64,000 bases of DNA from UBA6623 sp965238125. Lineage in GTDB: Bacteria > Acidobacteriota > Terriglobia > Bryobacterales > UBA6623. Location of the stretch: the NCBI GenBank assembly GCA_965238125.1, contig OZ250179.1, forward strand, positions 6,634,001-6,698,000, in the 5' to 3' direction. Made by a program: the position numbers and the translations under genes. The notes under the pieces were generated by a model. That model ran no database searches, was not told where the DNA came from, and saw nothing but the letters and a program-made list of their open reading frames with translations. Below are positions 7,991 through 17,278 of this stretch, piece by piece (position 1 is the first letter of the stretch; each line of letters begins with the position of its first letter).

Positions 7991-8011
7991 CCGCATCGCC
8001 ACGCGATGCGG
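7991..8011 (+). terminator. Strong hairpin downstream of the cytochrome-PQQ-Nramp operon
   Basis: CCGCATCGC and GCGATGCGG form a perfect nine-base-pair stem with a CAC loop. It lies about 105 bases past the Nramp stop and 57 bases before the IS630 element. No T-run follows, so factor-independent termination is uncertain. Confidence 0.35.
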
Positions 8012-8068
8012 TCACTCAAGAATTGTGCTTTGCCGCCAAACAAACTTTTTCAAGCGGTCGTGGTACTA

Positions 8069-9299
8069 GTATAGCGTTTCATTAAAACATAACCATAGGA
8101 CAATGTTTCCTGCTAGACTGGTCGCATGGCAGGAAAATCGAAGCGTCCCCCACTGCTGCTCACGACCGAAGAGGTGCAACATCTGAAACGGCTGCGGCGT
8201 TCCCGCAAGGCTCCGGCTCGGGAGGTGCGGCGCGCCGAGATTCTGTGGCGCTATCATGGCGGCGAGACAATCGCCGAGATTATGCGGGCCGTGAAGATGA
8301 CCCGCAAGAGCGTTGCCAAATGGATCGAGCGAGCCCTCGCCATCGGAGTGCAAGCAGCGCTCAAGGATGCCTATCATCGTCCCTACGAGCCCCGCATCTC
8401 CGAGGAGGCCAAGGCCTGGGTGGTGCATTTGGCCTGTTGCAAACCCAAGGAACTGGGATACGCCGCCGAGTTGTGGACCGGCGGCGCGCTCGCTCTCCAC
8501 GTGCGCCGGCATGCCGTGGAGGCGGGCTATCCGGCCCTGGGGCAAGCGGCCAAGGCGACCGTCCACCGGATTCTGGCGGGGCAGCCGCTGCATCCAGAGA
8601 AGGTGAAATACTACCTGGAGCGTCGCGACCCGGAGTTTGAGTCCAAGATGCGGCAGGTGCTGCTGGTCTACCGCGAGGTGGCCTTGCAAAATGAAAGCTC
8701 GGGCGAGGGCGGCCCCTCGCCGGGCGTGATCACGGTTTCGGTGGACGAAAAGCCCGGTGTGCAAGCGATCGCCAACACCGCCCCGGACCTGCCGCCGGTC
8801 CCTGGGCGGCATCCTTGTACGGCTCGGGATCACGAATACCAACGTCTGGGAACCTGCTCGATTCTGGCGGCGCTGGACTTGCACGACGGCCGCGTAACGG
8901 CGCGGGTCGAGCGGCGGCACCGCAGCCGCGAATTCATCTCACTGCTGAAGGATCTGGACCAATTCTATCCGGCCGAATGCACGATTCGATTGATCTTGGA
9001 CAATCATTCCGCTCACATATCCAAGGAGACGAAGGACTATTTAGCGACGCGGCCGAACCGCTTCAAATATGTGCACACGCCGACCCACGGGTCCTGGCTG
9101 AACATTGTGGAGACGCTGTTTGGGAAGATGGCCCGGACGTTTTTGAAGCGCATCCGGGTGGAGTCCTGGGAGGAGCTTCGGGAACGAATCCTGCTGGGGA
9201 TCGCGGAAATCAACGCCGCTCCGGTGGTCCACCGCTGGAGCAAGTTCGAGGCGCTCGAGGAAGCGCCTGAGTTGGGTATAATTTAATGAAACGTTATAC
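8069..9299 (+). mobile_element. IS630-family insertion sequence (1,231 bp)
   Basis: Terminal inverted repeats GTATAGCGTTTCATTAAA (left) and GTATAACGTTTCATTAAA (right, read inward) differ at one position. Both ends are flanked by TA (8067-8068 and 9300-9301), the target duplication expected for IS630/Tc1-mariner elements. It contains a single uninterrupted transposase gene. It sits between the Nramp-like gene and the 3' end of lepA and interrupts no recognisable gene. Confidence 0.92.
8126..9286 (+). CDS. IS630-family transposase
   Basis: A 386-residue transposase. The N-terminal helix-turn-helix (about 40-75, GETIAEIMRAVKMTRKSV) is the DNA-binding part. The DDE triad is visible as SVDEKPG (Asp207), LILDNHSAH (Asp292) and SWLNIVETLFGKM (Glu329). 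The insert between the first and second Asp is longer than usual and the protein is a little longer than typical IS630 transposases (around 340-360). The start at 8126 lies 57 bases inside the left end. The frame is intact, so the element may be active. Confidence 0.93.
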   Translation: MAGKSKRPPLLLTTEEVQHLKRLRRSRKAPAREVRRAEILWRYHGGETIAEIMRAVKMTRKSVAKWIERALAIGVQAALKDAYHRPYEPRISEEAKAWVVHLACCKPKELGYAAELWTGGALALHVRRHAVEAGYPALGQAAKATVHRILAGQPLHPEKVKYYLERRDPEFESKMRQVLLVYREVALQNESSGEGGPSPGVITVSVDEKPGVQAIANTAPDLPPVPGRHPCTARDHEYQRLGTCSILAALDLHDGRVTARVERRHRSREFISLLKDLDQFYPAECTIRLILDNHSAHISKETKDYLATRPNRFKYVHTPTHGSWLNIVETLFGKMARTFLKRIRVESWEELRERILLGIAEINAAPVVHRWSKFEALEEAPELGII

Positions 9300-9343
9300 T
9301 AGTTTGTTTCTACGTTTTGGGGGATTATGGACCAGGCGGCCAT

Positions 9344-9365
9344 GGGCAGGTCTGGAGACCTGCCC
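9344..9365 (-). terminator. Perfect hairpin just past lepA; member of a dispersed hairpin family
   Basis: GGGCAGGTCT and AGACCTGCCC pair perfectly about a two-base loop, 11 bases beyond the lepA stop codon. The same palindrome recurs at 46605-46626. It may end lepA transcription but lacks a clear T-tract, and its recurrence suggests a dispersed repeat. Confidence 0.4.
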
Positions 9366-9375
9366 CCACTCGCGG

Positions 9376-11175
9376 TTAGTCGCCGACTTGGAGGACGGCT
9401 AGGAAGGCTTCTTGGGGAATGTCGACGCGGCCGACGCGTTTCATGCGGCGTTTGCCTTCTTTTTGCTTTTCGAGCAGCTTGCGCTTGCGACTGACGTCGC
9501 CGCCGTAGCACTTTGCCAACACGTTCTTGCGTAAGGCCGGAATGTTTTCGCGCGCCACGATCTTGCCGCCGATAGCGGCCTGCAAAGCCACGTCGAACAT
9601 CTGCCGCGGAATCAGCTTGCGCATTTTCTCGATCAGCGACTTGCCGCGCCCGTGGGCCTGCTCGCTGTGAACGATCATCGACAGCGCGTCGATCGGGTCG
9701 CCGGCGACGAGGACGTCCAGCTTGGCCATGGGCGACTCTTGGTAACCGGCGAGATGGTAGTCCACCGAGGCGTAACCGCGCGAGACCGTTTTCAACCGGT
9801 CGTAGAAATCCAGCACGATTTCGTTGAGCGGAACGTCATAGGTCAGCACCACACGGCTGCCGGCCGCATACTCGAAACCCTTTTGCACGCCGCGCTTGTC
9901 TTCCAATAACTTGAGAATCCCCCCCAAGTGCTCGTCGGGAGTGATCACGGTGACGACGAAGACAGGTTCCTCGACGGCGGCGATATTCTGCTCCAGCGGC
10001 CAGCGGCTGGGATTGTCGACCTCGACCACTTCGCCGTCGGTCAACCGCACGCGATACCGGACGCTGGGAGCTGTCGTAATCAGGTGTAGGTCAAATTCGC
10101 GCTCAAGCCGCTCTTGGACGATTTCCAGATGCAACAGCCCCAGAAAACCGCAGCGGAACCCGAACCCCAGCGCCGTCGAGGTCTCGGGTTCGAACTGAAA
10201 AGAACGGTCGTTGAGCTGCAGCTTTTCGAGCGCTTCGCGCAAGGCCTGATGCTGATGGGACTCGATGGGATAGAGTCCCGCGAAGACCATCGGCTTGCTT
10301 TCCTCAAAGCCAGCCAAGGGTTCGGCGGGACGGTTGCCCTCGTCGCAAATCGTGTCGCCGATTTTCGTTTCGGTGACGTCCTTAATGTTGGCGATGACCC
10401 AACCGACTTCGCCGCTGCCGAGTTCGTCGCAGGGGAAAGACTTCGGTGTTCGAAAGCCCAAGTCCTCGACGGTATAGGTTTGCCCGGTCGCGGCCAAGCG
10501 GATCTTCATGCCCTTGCGCAGGGTGCCGTCGATCACGCGCGCCAGCACGATCACGCCGCGATAGGGGTCGAACCAGGAGTCAAACAGCAAGGCGCGCAAA
10601 GGTTCGTCGGGCGATCCTTTCGGGGGAGGGATGCGGTGTACGATCGCTTCGAAGATCTCATCGACGCCTTGGCCCGACTTGGCGCTGACAAGCAGGGCTT
10701 GTTCAGCGTCGAGACCCACCGTGCTTTCGATTTGCTCGCGGACTCTTTCGGGCTCGGCCGCCGGCAGGTCGATCTTGTTGATCACGGGGATGATTTCGAG
10801 ATCGTGTTCGAGTGCCAGATAGGCATTCGCCAGCGTTTGCGCCTCGACGCCCTGGGAGGCATCGACGACCAACAGCGCTCCCTCACAGGCCGCCAGGCTG
10901 CGCGAGACCTCGTAGGAGAAATCCACGTGGCCGGGGGTGTCGATCAGGTTGAGTTGGTAGGTCTTGCCGTCGCGCGCGTTATAGCTGATGCGAACGGCCT
11001 GGGCCTTGATGGTGATGCCGCGCTCGCGCTCGAGATCCATCGTGTCGAGCACTTGCTGCTTCATCTCCCGGTGACTGAGCGCCTCGGTCATCTCGAGCAG
11101 GCGATCCGCCAGCGTCGATTTGCCGTGGTCGATATGGGCGATGATCGAAAAATTCCGGATCAGTGAGGGATCCAT
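9376..11175 (-). CDS. lepA: Elongation factor 4 (LepA), ribosomal back-translocase GTPase
   Basis: A 599-residue translational GTPase, the standard length. GTPase motifs are visible near the N-terminus: AHIDHGKST (G1), RERGITIK (G2), DTPGHVDF (G3) and NKIDLP (G4). The C-terminal LepA-specific domain is intact, including CYGGDVSRKRKLLEKQKEGK and PQEAFLAVLQ. EF4 acts on stalled or mistranslocated ribosomes and in ribosome assembly. The start MDPSLIRNFSIIAHIDHG is at the expected place; no good Shine-Dalgarno is seen. A MITE-like repeat lies 20 bases upstream of the start, within the probable promoter or leader region. Confidence 0.97.
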   Translation of the reverse strand: MDPSLIRNFSIIAHIDHGKSTLADRLLEMTEALSHREMKQQVLDTMDLERERGITIKAQAVRISYNARDGKTYQLNLIDTPGHVDFSYEVSRSLAACEGALLVVDASQGVEAQTLANAYLALEHDLEIIPVINKIDLPAAEPERVREQIESTVGLDAEQALLVSAKSGQGVDEIFEAIVHRIPPPKGSPDEPLRALLFDSWFDPYRGVIVLARVIDGTLRKGMKIRLAATGQTYTVEDLGFRTPKSFPCDELGSGEVGWVIANIKDVTETKIGDTICDEGNRPAEPLAGFEESKPMVFAGLYPIESHQHQALREALEKLQLNDRSFQFEPETSTALGFGFRCGFLGLLHLEIVQERLEREFDLHLITTAPSVRYRVRLTDGEVVEVDNPSRWPLEQNIAAVEEPVFVVTVITPDEHLGGILKLLEDKRGVQKGFEYAAGSRVVLTYDVPLNEIVLDFYDRLKTVSRGYASVDYHLAGYQESPMAKLDVLVAGDPIDALSMIVHSEQAHGRGKSLIEKMRKLIPRQMFDVALQAAIGGKIVARENIPALRKNVLAKCYGGDVSRKRKLLEKQKEGKRRMKRVGRVDIPQEAFLAVLQVGD

Positions 11176-11194
11176 CGAGGGAGGTTCTTCGGGC

Positions 11195-11349
11195 CGGCAG
11201 CCCGTGGTGAAAGTCCGGCTACGCTAAAAAAGGGTAACAGCCAACGATTTTCGCAGTCCATCGGCATTGGAAACAAAGCGGTTCGACGAGCGAAAATCAA
11301 ATAGCGGGCCCCTTTTTCGCTCCAACACACTCTTACCGCAGGCTGCTAG
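11195..11349. repeat. MITE-like palindromic repeat, copy C, in the lepA upstream region
   Basis: An inverted copy of the family seen at 645-767 and 1357-1509. The left end GCAGCCCGTGGTGAAAGTCC and the reverse complement of the right end (GCAGCCTGCGGTAAGAGTGT) form the terminal inverted repeat. The internal arms AACGATTTTCGCAG...CGAGCGAAAATCA and GGAAACAAAGCGGTTCGAC match the other copies in reverse. It carries no gene and sits directly upstream of lepA, so it may alter that gene's promoter or leader. Confidence 0.7.
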
Positions 11350-11550
11350 GGGACTCTTTCAAGCTAACAGTGGGCCGAAAAGGTGTCAAACTCGGCCGGC
11401 GTTATCGGAGGGCGGCAATCGAGGCCGAGCCTCTCGCAGCCGGGCGGAGCGCGATTTCTGAAACACCCTGGAGTTTCGCGGCGTCTGTTGGTTAAGGGGT
11501 TGGCGGTAGGTCCGCGTTTTGAGCTATCCTACGCGACCGACCAGTCGGCT

Positions 11551-11886
11551 ATGCTTCAGGCGTTTCAAGATTGGTTTTTCGGCCTCGGCGCCGAGTACGG
11601 TGTCAACCCGCTGGTCTTCGGGCTCATCTACGTGGGCGCAATTCCGTTTTTTACGGCGTCGGTGGCTTGGCTGGTGCGCAATCTGCGGCGGGGCCGACCG
11701 ATCGTCCTGCCGGCGATGTGCGGGGCATTTTGCTTCGTGTCGGCCTATCTTTACCTTGCTGTCGCGGGCCGGAATATACCGGTGTGGGTCTGGTTTTTCA
11801 TCGGCGGGATGTTGGCGTTCGGGGTGTTTTCCACGATTCACCAGGTCAGGGCGAAGCTCGGTGAGTCGGAAGAGAGCGCCAACTGA
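11551..11886 (+). CDS. Small hypothetical three-helix membrane protein
   Basis: A 111-residue protein beginning MLQAFQDWFFGLGAEYGVNP; the frame is open further upstream (to 11383) but that extension is not hydrophobic and has no likely start. Three transmembrane segments are evident (about 20-42, 50-68 and 74-94), with an Arg-rich loop NLRRGRP between the first two and a short polar tail. It runs towards the Roco gene on the opposite strand. No family is recognised. Confidence 0.6.
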   Translation: MLQAFQDWFFGLGAEYGVNPLVFGLIYVGAIPFFTASVAWLVRNLRRGRPIVLPAMCGAFCFVSAYLYLAVAGRNIPVWVWFFIGGMLAFGVFSTIHQVRAKLGESEESAN

Positions 11887-12043
11887 CCCCTTCGTGAACA
11901 GTGGACTTTCATCGAGTTCGCGGCCGGCCGAGTTCGGCGCACCGGCCCGCATCGGCCTGTTGGACAGTGCGGGCGTTTTGGGGCTTGCTCCAAAGGCCTC
12001 CCCTGGCCTACATTTCTACAGAAATCTGCTTGGCACCCTAGTT

Positions 12044-14497
12044 TCAGCCTTCGCGGCGCTGTTGGACGTCGGCCCAGATTAGGACCACCACGATGAGCGC
12101 CCACGCGAGGTAGAACCACTCGTTGAGGCGACCGTCGAATTGAAACCACCATTGATCGGGATAGTGCTCCCGGCCGACTTGCAGGGCGAAATCGAGGGGC
12201 GCCGCGATGAGACCGGCGGCGATGGTGGCGGTGATTCGGCGACGGTAGTAGAGCAATGGATTCAAGCCGCGCACCAAGTAAGCCGTCACGCCCGCCAATG
12301 CAGCTAGTCCGACAACGATTGCCTGCCCCTTGGGAGAGGGAATCAACCACACGGTGACGGCTAACAGAACCACTGCGGAGACTGACGCTACCGTTACTTT
12401 GTTCCACGAGAGTTCGTTCGCGCGGGGTTCGGGCGGTAAACCCTTCGGATCTGATGGGGGCGCTATGGGTCTTTCATGCCGGATTTCATGGCGAACCCCG
12501 TCCAGTAACTCGGCTACCGCATAGAAGCGCTTGGCGCCTTCGGGGCGAAAGCGGGGGTCGGGGCCGGCTTCCGGGTCGTTCTCTAGTTCGAGCAAGTGGT
12601 TGTAGGCGACCGAGACATCCGGGTCGTCGGGCAGCGGCACGCGAGCTTCTTGGCCCAGGTCGCGGTTGAGTGCGTGGACGTGCTTCAGATGGGTGAGCGC
12701 CACGTGCAGCGCGGCACGGCGAAGCTTTGGCGGTCCCTTCACTCGGATGTCGATCTGTTTTCGATCCAAATCGGCTTCCACCAGGATTTCGCAGCCGGAG
12801 GCTTCGAGCACAACCCCGGTTAGCCAACGGGTGGTTTGTTGCACGGCTTCGCGGTGCGATTCGACGATGAAACGGGGCATCAAGCTCCGTGGCAGTAGTT
12901 CGTACTTGTACCGGAAGCGTAGCGAGTCGTCCCAGTCTCCGTAGTAAGGGCCCTCGTTGTGCAGGCCTTCGGGAATCAGATAGCGGGGTGGGTTGGTCCC
13001 GGGCAGTGGGAAGCTGAGACCGATGTCGGGGTCTTGCATCATGTCGAGGATGAATTCGAAGCGGTCTTCGGGGTACTTTTGGGGGTCTTCGAGCAGCTCG
13101 CTGAGTTGCTCGCGAGGCAGCTCGCCGTTCTGTTTGACGAGTTGGGCGCTGGTAATGATCTTGTAGACCGCGCCGGTCAACCAATTGTGGTCGAGCAGCG
13201 TGACATCGCGATGCACGGCCGGAGCGTCGCGGTCAAAGCCGTGAGCGACGACCACGCCGAGGTCGTGCAGCGTTCCCAGCAGCAGGCGTTGCTCGGCGGG
13301 GTCGCTGACGGCTTCGTTTTTGTCGCCTTGTTCGCAAATCTGTTCGAACCTCGCCCGGTCAAGCAGGTTTTGGTCTTTCGCCAGCGCGGCAACGCTTTCC
13401 TTGACGCGCAGATAGGGCTGCGGAAAGGGCTCGTGGATATGTTTGAGCCGGGGGTGCGTGGCAAGCGTTTGCGCGATCAGCTCGCGCAGGGCTTGGATCG
13501 TGGCGGCGGCTTCGTCGCCCTTGTCGCAAGACGTACGAATGAAATCGACGACGCCGTACTCTTTCTTGATGCGCTCCTCGGGGAGCCGCGGGCTGCGGCG
13601 GTCGCCGTCGCATTTATTGATGACCACGATAACCGGCGAGTCGTCGGCCCGATTGCGGATGATGCGCAGCCAATCGTAGATCGAGAGATCGTCCTCGAAG
13701 CGCGCGTCGAGCACCAGCAGATAGAGGCTGCGCCGGGTCAGGAAATATTGGTGCGTCCCGCGCATGATGACCTGGCCTCCAAAGTCCCAGACATTGAGGG
13801 TGATGCCTCCGGTTTGGTCCGCCGGCCAGGTCTTGGTGTCGATATTTTCTCGGATCGCGGCGCTGCGGGTGGGGTCTTCGCTGTCGCGGCGAGGCTGGTT
13901 GTCAACGAGGTAGCGGACCAGCGACGTTTTCCCCGCGCCCTCGTTGCCCACGAGCAGCAGCTTGGCTTCGTTGAGGGGTTGGAGGGTTTCCTCTTCGCCG
14001 CCCTGGCGGAAGCGGCGGTAGGCGGCGAGGATCGCCTGGGCGTCGCGGGTGTTGATGGCCTCGGCGGGAAGAACGGAGCTGAGATCGCCGTTATCCCGCA
14101 GATTGAGAACGGCTCGCCGGGCCGCTCTTGGGCCCGTACTCCAAGCCTCAAGAATGGCCCGCGCCCCTTCGGCTCCGATGCCCTCGACGCGGACGTCGAG
14201 GGAGGTGAGGTTGGAGAGCCGCGCCAGCTCCCGCGCCCCTTCGGCTCCGATGACGAAGCCAATGACAGCCAGCGACTCCAACCCGTCAAGGGTAGCGAGG
14301 GCCTCGGGTGCGTTGTCGGGGAGATGGTCGAGGACGTAGACGGCCTCTTGATGCTGCGTCGCCAAGCGACGGATCCCCTCCGGGAAACCCGAGCTGACCA
14401 GCGTTAGTGATCGAAGGCGCTCTCGGCCGACCCGCTCAATGACGCCGCGGAGATCGCCGGCACTGATTTTGATGATGTTCACTTCGGGTTGTGGCAT
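12044..14497 (-). CDS. Membrane-anchored Roco protein (LRR-Roc-COR GTPase)
   Basis: An 817-residue bacterial Roco protein. Residues about 25-130 hold a short leucine-rich-repeat region (LESLAVIGFVIGAEGAREL, LTSLDVRVEGIGAEGA). Residues 178-345 form a Ras-like Roc GTPase with P-loop GNEGAGKTS (184-192), DFGGQ (238-242, G3) and NKCD (294-297, G4). A COR dimerisation region follows (about 350-620; DHNWLTGAVYKII, YLIPEGL, FIVESHREAV). The C-terminus has four predicted transmembrane segments (about 690-800) rather than the kinase or effector domains of eukaryotic Rocos. Such proteins dimerise through COR and cycle with GTP, but bacterial roles are largely unknown; the membrane tail could be an effector or anchor. 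It stands alone, with no obvious operon partner. Confidence 0.88.
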   Translation of the reverse strand: MPQPEVNIIKISAGDLRGVIERVGRERLRSLTLVSSGFPEGIRRLATQHQEAVYVLDHLPDNAPEALATLDGLESLAVIGFVIGAEGARELARLSNLTSLDVRVEGIGAEGARAILEAWSTGPRAARRAVLNLRDNGDLSSVLPAEAINTRDAQAILAAYRRFRQGGEEETLQPLNEAKLLLVGNEGAGKTSLVRYLVDNQPRRDSEDPTRSAAIRENIDTKTWPADQTGGITLNVWDFGGQVIMRGTHQYFLTRRSLYLLVLDARFEDDLSIYDWLRIIRNRADDSPVIVVINKCDGDRRSPRLPEERIKKEYGVVDFIRTSCDKGDEAAATIQALRELIAQTLATHPRLKHIHEPFPQPYLRVKESVAALAKDQNLLDRARFEQICEQGDKNEAVSDPAEQRLLLGTLHDLGVVVAHGFDRDAPAVHRDVTLLDHNWLTGAVYKIITSAQLVKQNGELPREQLSELLEDPQKYPEDRFEFILDMMQDPDIGLSFPLPGTNPPRYLIPEGLHNEGPYYGDWDDSLRFRYKYELLPRSLMPRFIVESHREAVQQTTRWLTGVVLEASGCEILVEADLDRKQIDIRVKGPPKLRRAALHVALTHLKHVHALNRDLGQEARVPLPDDPDVSVAYNHLLELENDPEAGPDPRFRPEGAKRFYAVAELLDGVRHEIRHERPIAPPSDPKGLPPEPRANELSWNKVTVASVSAVVLLAVTVWLIPSPKGQAIVVGLAALAGVTAYLVRGLNPLLYYRRRITATIAAGLIAAPLDFALQVGREHYPDQWWFQFDGRLNEWFYLAWALIVVVLIWADVQQRREG

Positions 14498-14588
14498 TAG
14501 GGTTAATGCGGCCTTTACCCCGGTCGTGGATCAAATCGAGCGCGGATGATCCCGGTGATGATCCCAATACCCCGGGCGACAGTCCCCG

Positions 14589-15935
14589 CTAGCGGGCCGT
14601 TTCCGGCGCGTCGAGACGCTGGGGCGTGGCTTGCTGACTTTCGAGGCCAAGCCGGCCGCGGCCCTTTTCCTTGGGTTGGCTCGTTCGCAACCGCTGAAAC
14701 TCCCGCATTTCACGTTGAGCGCCGGCAAGGTCGCCGGTTTGGCGATAGACCAAGGCTAATTGGTAACGGGCGACTTCGTTCTCGGGAGCCAGGCGTACCG
14801 CGGCTTCCAGATGAGCCCGAGCCTGTTGCGGTTCCTCGAGCTCGCGGAGTACGCGCCCGAGAGCGATCCGTCCCAGACCGAAATCCGGACGATGCGCGAC
14901 CGCTTGCTCGAAGAACTTGCGCGCCTCGCCGAACTGCGACCGCTTGCGAAGGATCTCTCCCGCCTCATAGGCCGACAAGGCGTTCGATGGATCGACTTGT
15001 AACTCTTTTTGGAATTCGGCGAGTGCGTCGTCCTCGGAGCCTGCAGCACCGGCGCTCGACTGAATGGCGCGCGCAACGCTGTAGTGTACGCCGGGTCGGC
15101 CCGGCTGCTCCGCCAGAACCTTGCGGTATTCGACGATAGCCAACTCGTAGTTCCCCCGGCTGTCGAGCGCTTCGGCGGCGGCTTGACGCCCCCAGACCGA
15201 ATCCGGAGCGATATCCACGAGACGCCGCATCGCGGTCGCCGCCATATCGGCATGAAAGCGGCCGGCGTGATACAAGATCTCCGGATCGTCGGGGTAGAGT
15301 GCGGAAAGCCTAGCCGTAATCCGGCCGGCGTCGTGGCTGCGATTCAGGGCCAGATAGCTTCTTTGCAGCTCGAGGCCAATCAGACGCCGCAAATCCTTGT
15401 CCGCCGGATCATCGAAACCTTTCTCGAGTCCCGGCAACGCCTCGGAATATTGCCCCAGCTCGGCGAGCGATATAGCCAACAAGGTAGCGACATTCGGCAG
15501 GCCGGGTTTGAGGCCCAAGGCGGTACGGAAGGCGGGCACGGCATCGCGGAAACGCCCCATCAGGTAATAGATCAGACCGAGCTTCGCGTGAGCCTCGGCG
15601 GTCTTGGGGCTCAGCTCGGCGAGTTTCCTGTAGGCCGCGGCGGCGGCTTCCATCCGCTTTTCTCGAAACGCTTGCTCGGCCTCCTCGTAGGTGCTTTGCA
15701 GAAGCTCGAGAGAGGGCTGCTGGCCGGGAAGCCAAGCGGGGTTCATGACCAAAACCAGGGCCGTGATTTCCAAGAGGGAGTGTCGAAGGCGTCGGAACAG
15801 GTTGCGGGAGGAAACGAACCCCAACGTGGAAAAGAGCGGGCAGCGTTGTGAGTTTCGGCGCGGACTCACTTGATCGCGTGTGCCGACATGGGCTTCGACC
15901 CCCGCCGGGCGCGCCAAGGGCGAAACAAACATCAT
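14589..15935 (-). CDS. Exported tetratricopeptide repeat protein
   Basis: A 448-residue protein. The ATG at 15935 overlaps the stop of the upstream gene (ATGA), so it is preferred although about 45 polar residues precede the hydrophobic export segment SLLEITALVLVMNPAWLPG. The rest is a chain of TPR units, for example AAAYRKLAELSPKTAEAHAK, AVPAFRTALGLKPGLPNVAT and AREFFEQ-like ARKFFEQAVAHRPDFGLGRI, ending with a charged tail. TPR solenoids mediate protein-protein binding. It is a diverged paralogue of the gene at 15932-17122 and lies next to a large ASPIC/UnbV-TPR gene, a combination repeated elsewhere in the window. Confidence 0.82.
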   Translation of the reverse strand: MMFVSPLARPAGVEAHVGTRDQVSPRRNSQRCPLFSTLGFVSSRNLFRRLRHSLLEITALVLVMNPAWLPGQQPSLELLQSTYEEAEQAFREKRMEAAAAAYRKLAELSPKTAEAHAKLGLIYYLMGRFRDAVPAFRTALGLKPGLPNVATLLAISLAELGQYSEALPGLEKGFDDPADKDLRRLIGLELQRSYLALNRSHDAGRITARLSALYPDDPEILYHAGRFHADMAATAMRRLVDIAPDSVWGRQAAAEALDSRGNYELAIVEYRKVLAEQPGRPGVHYSVARAIQSSAGAAGSEDDALAEFQKELQVDPSNALSAYEAGEILRKRSQFGEARKFFEQAVAHRPDFGLGRIALGRVLRELEEPQQARAHLEAAVRLAPENEVARYQLALVYRQTGDLAGAQREMREFQRLRTSQPKEKGRGRLGLESQQATPQRLDAPETAR

Positions 15936-17122
15936 TGCGGAGGCTCCCCGCCATCGAGCGTTTGGTCGGTGACCGTGCTGCGCTGAACTTGCCGATAGAT
16001 CGCCCCCAGCGATTCCATGGCGCTTCGGATGCGCCGGAATTCTTTCAACTCTTTGGTGGCCTCCTCGATACGTCCCAACTGCCGGTAGGCCCGCGCCAGC
16101 CGATAATGGGCGACGTCGTTTTCCGGATCAATCTCGACGGCGCGCTTGAGGTGTTCGGCCGCGCGGTCCACTTGTTCGGCCGCCGTCAAAACCTTTCCCA
16201 ACGCGATCAAGCCTTCCACGAAGTCGGGACGGATCTCGACCGCTTTCGAAAACCGCTCGAGCGCTTGGCCGGGCTCGTCTCGGCGCCAGTGGATTTCGCC
16301 CAACTGGTAGAGCGACTCCGCGTCGCGCGGGTTGAAGGAAAGTTCACGTTCCAGGGCCTGTTCGGCTTCTCGGCTCCCGGCCTCGTCAGGGTTGCTGCTG
16401 ATGATGGCGACGGCGAGGGCGCGATTGGCGCCCGGAAGTCGCGGGTTGATTTCAAGCGCCTTGCGGTATTGCCGCACGGCGCGAGGGAAATCACCTTCAC
16501 TTTCGAGGAGCTCGGCGGTGACCTGGTGAAGGCGAGCGGAATCGGGCCCCTCTCTCACCAGATCGGCGACCGCTTTCGCGCCCAGATCGGAGTGCAGACG
16601 GTAGGCGATGTAGAGCACATCGGTGTTCTTCGGAAAAGCCTTTTGCAAGGCGCGCACCACGTCCAGTGCCTTGTCATGTTCCCGCCTGGTGTAATGGGTT
16701 TCGACAAGAATCAGCCCCGCTTCGAGCCGCCATTCGTCGTCACTCGCATTCCAAAAACCCTTCGACAGCGCGGGATGAGCCTCTGCCGGCCTGCCGGCCC
16801 GCGCTCGGCTGAGTCCCAGGAAAAGGGCGACGTTCGTCATATCCGGCTGGAGCTCCAGCGCTCGCAGAAACGATCGGATCGCCGGATCGTATTTGGCCTG
16901 CAGATAGCGGGCGATTCCCAAGTTCGCATGAGCCCCGGCAAGCGCGGGGTTGAGAGCCAGTATCTTTTCGAATTCCTGCTCCGCGAGACCGTGGTCCTTC
17001 CGCGTGAGGGCTTCTTGGGCGCGCTGGAAATGATCCCGAATCTGATCGCCCGAGGGCGCGTCTTGCCCCCCTAGGCACGCGGCCATCGCCATTCCCATTG
17101 CCAATCTGAGTAAGAACGCCAT
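15932..17122 (-). CDS. Tetratricopeptide repeat protein, probable lipoprotein
   Basis: A 396-residue TPR protein. Its N-terminus MAFLLRLAMGMAMAACLGG contains a lipobox-like MAAC with Cys16, so it may be a lipoprotein. At least eight TPR motifs follow (for example AEQEFEKILALNPALAGAHA, ALERFSKAVEIRPDFVEGLI, AAEHLKRAVEIDPENDVAHY). It overlaps the downstream TPR gene by four bases and is aligned with it over most of its length, indicating an old tandem duplication. Partner proteins are unknown; the neighbouring CRTAC1-type gene is a candidate. Confidence 0.83.
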   Translation of the reverse strand: MAFLLRLAMGMAMAACLGGQDAPSGDQIRDHFQRAQEALTRKDHGLAEQEFEKILALNPALAGAHANLGIARYLQAKYDPAIRSFLRALELQPDMTNVALFLGLSRARAGRPAEAHPALSKGFWNASDDEWRLEAGLILVETHYTRREHDKALDVVRALQKAFPKNTDVLYIAYRLHSDLGAKAVADLVREGPDSARLHQVTAELLESEGDFPRAVRQYRKALEINPRLPGANRALAVAIISSNPDEAGSREAEQALERELSFNPRDAESLYQLGEIHWRRDEPGQALERFSKAVEIRPDFVEGLIALGKVLTAAEQVDRAAEHLKRAVEIDPENDVAHYRLARAYRQLGRIEEATKELKEFRRIRSAMESLGAIYRQVQRSTVTDQTLDGGEPPQ

Positions 17123-17278
17123 GGGTACAGGAGAGCCGCCGATCGACTCTGCTCCATTTTGCCTAGTCGGGGATCAAAAGGGAAGCGGGGCGGGTGCGCC
17201 GAGCACGCTCAGGGGAGCGTGGGCTTCCGTCCACGCCTCGGTTTCTGTTGCTTGCGTTGCTTCGGCGGCTCGCGGCGG

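Noticed and set aside
8066..8920. Long minus-strand ORF over the first IS630 transposase
   Set aside because: Antisense shadow of an intact transposase with a typical DDE triad on the plus strand.
10114..11166. 350-codon plus-strand ORF opposite lepA
   Set aside because: Mirror frame of lepA in high-GC DNA; no independent features.
12959..14407. 482-codon plus-strand ORF opposite the Roco gene
   Set aside because: Antisense shadow; the minus-strand frame contains complete GTPase motifs.
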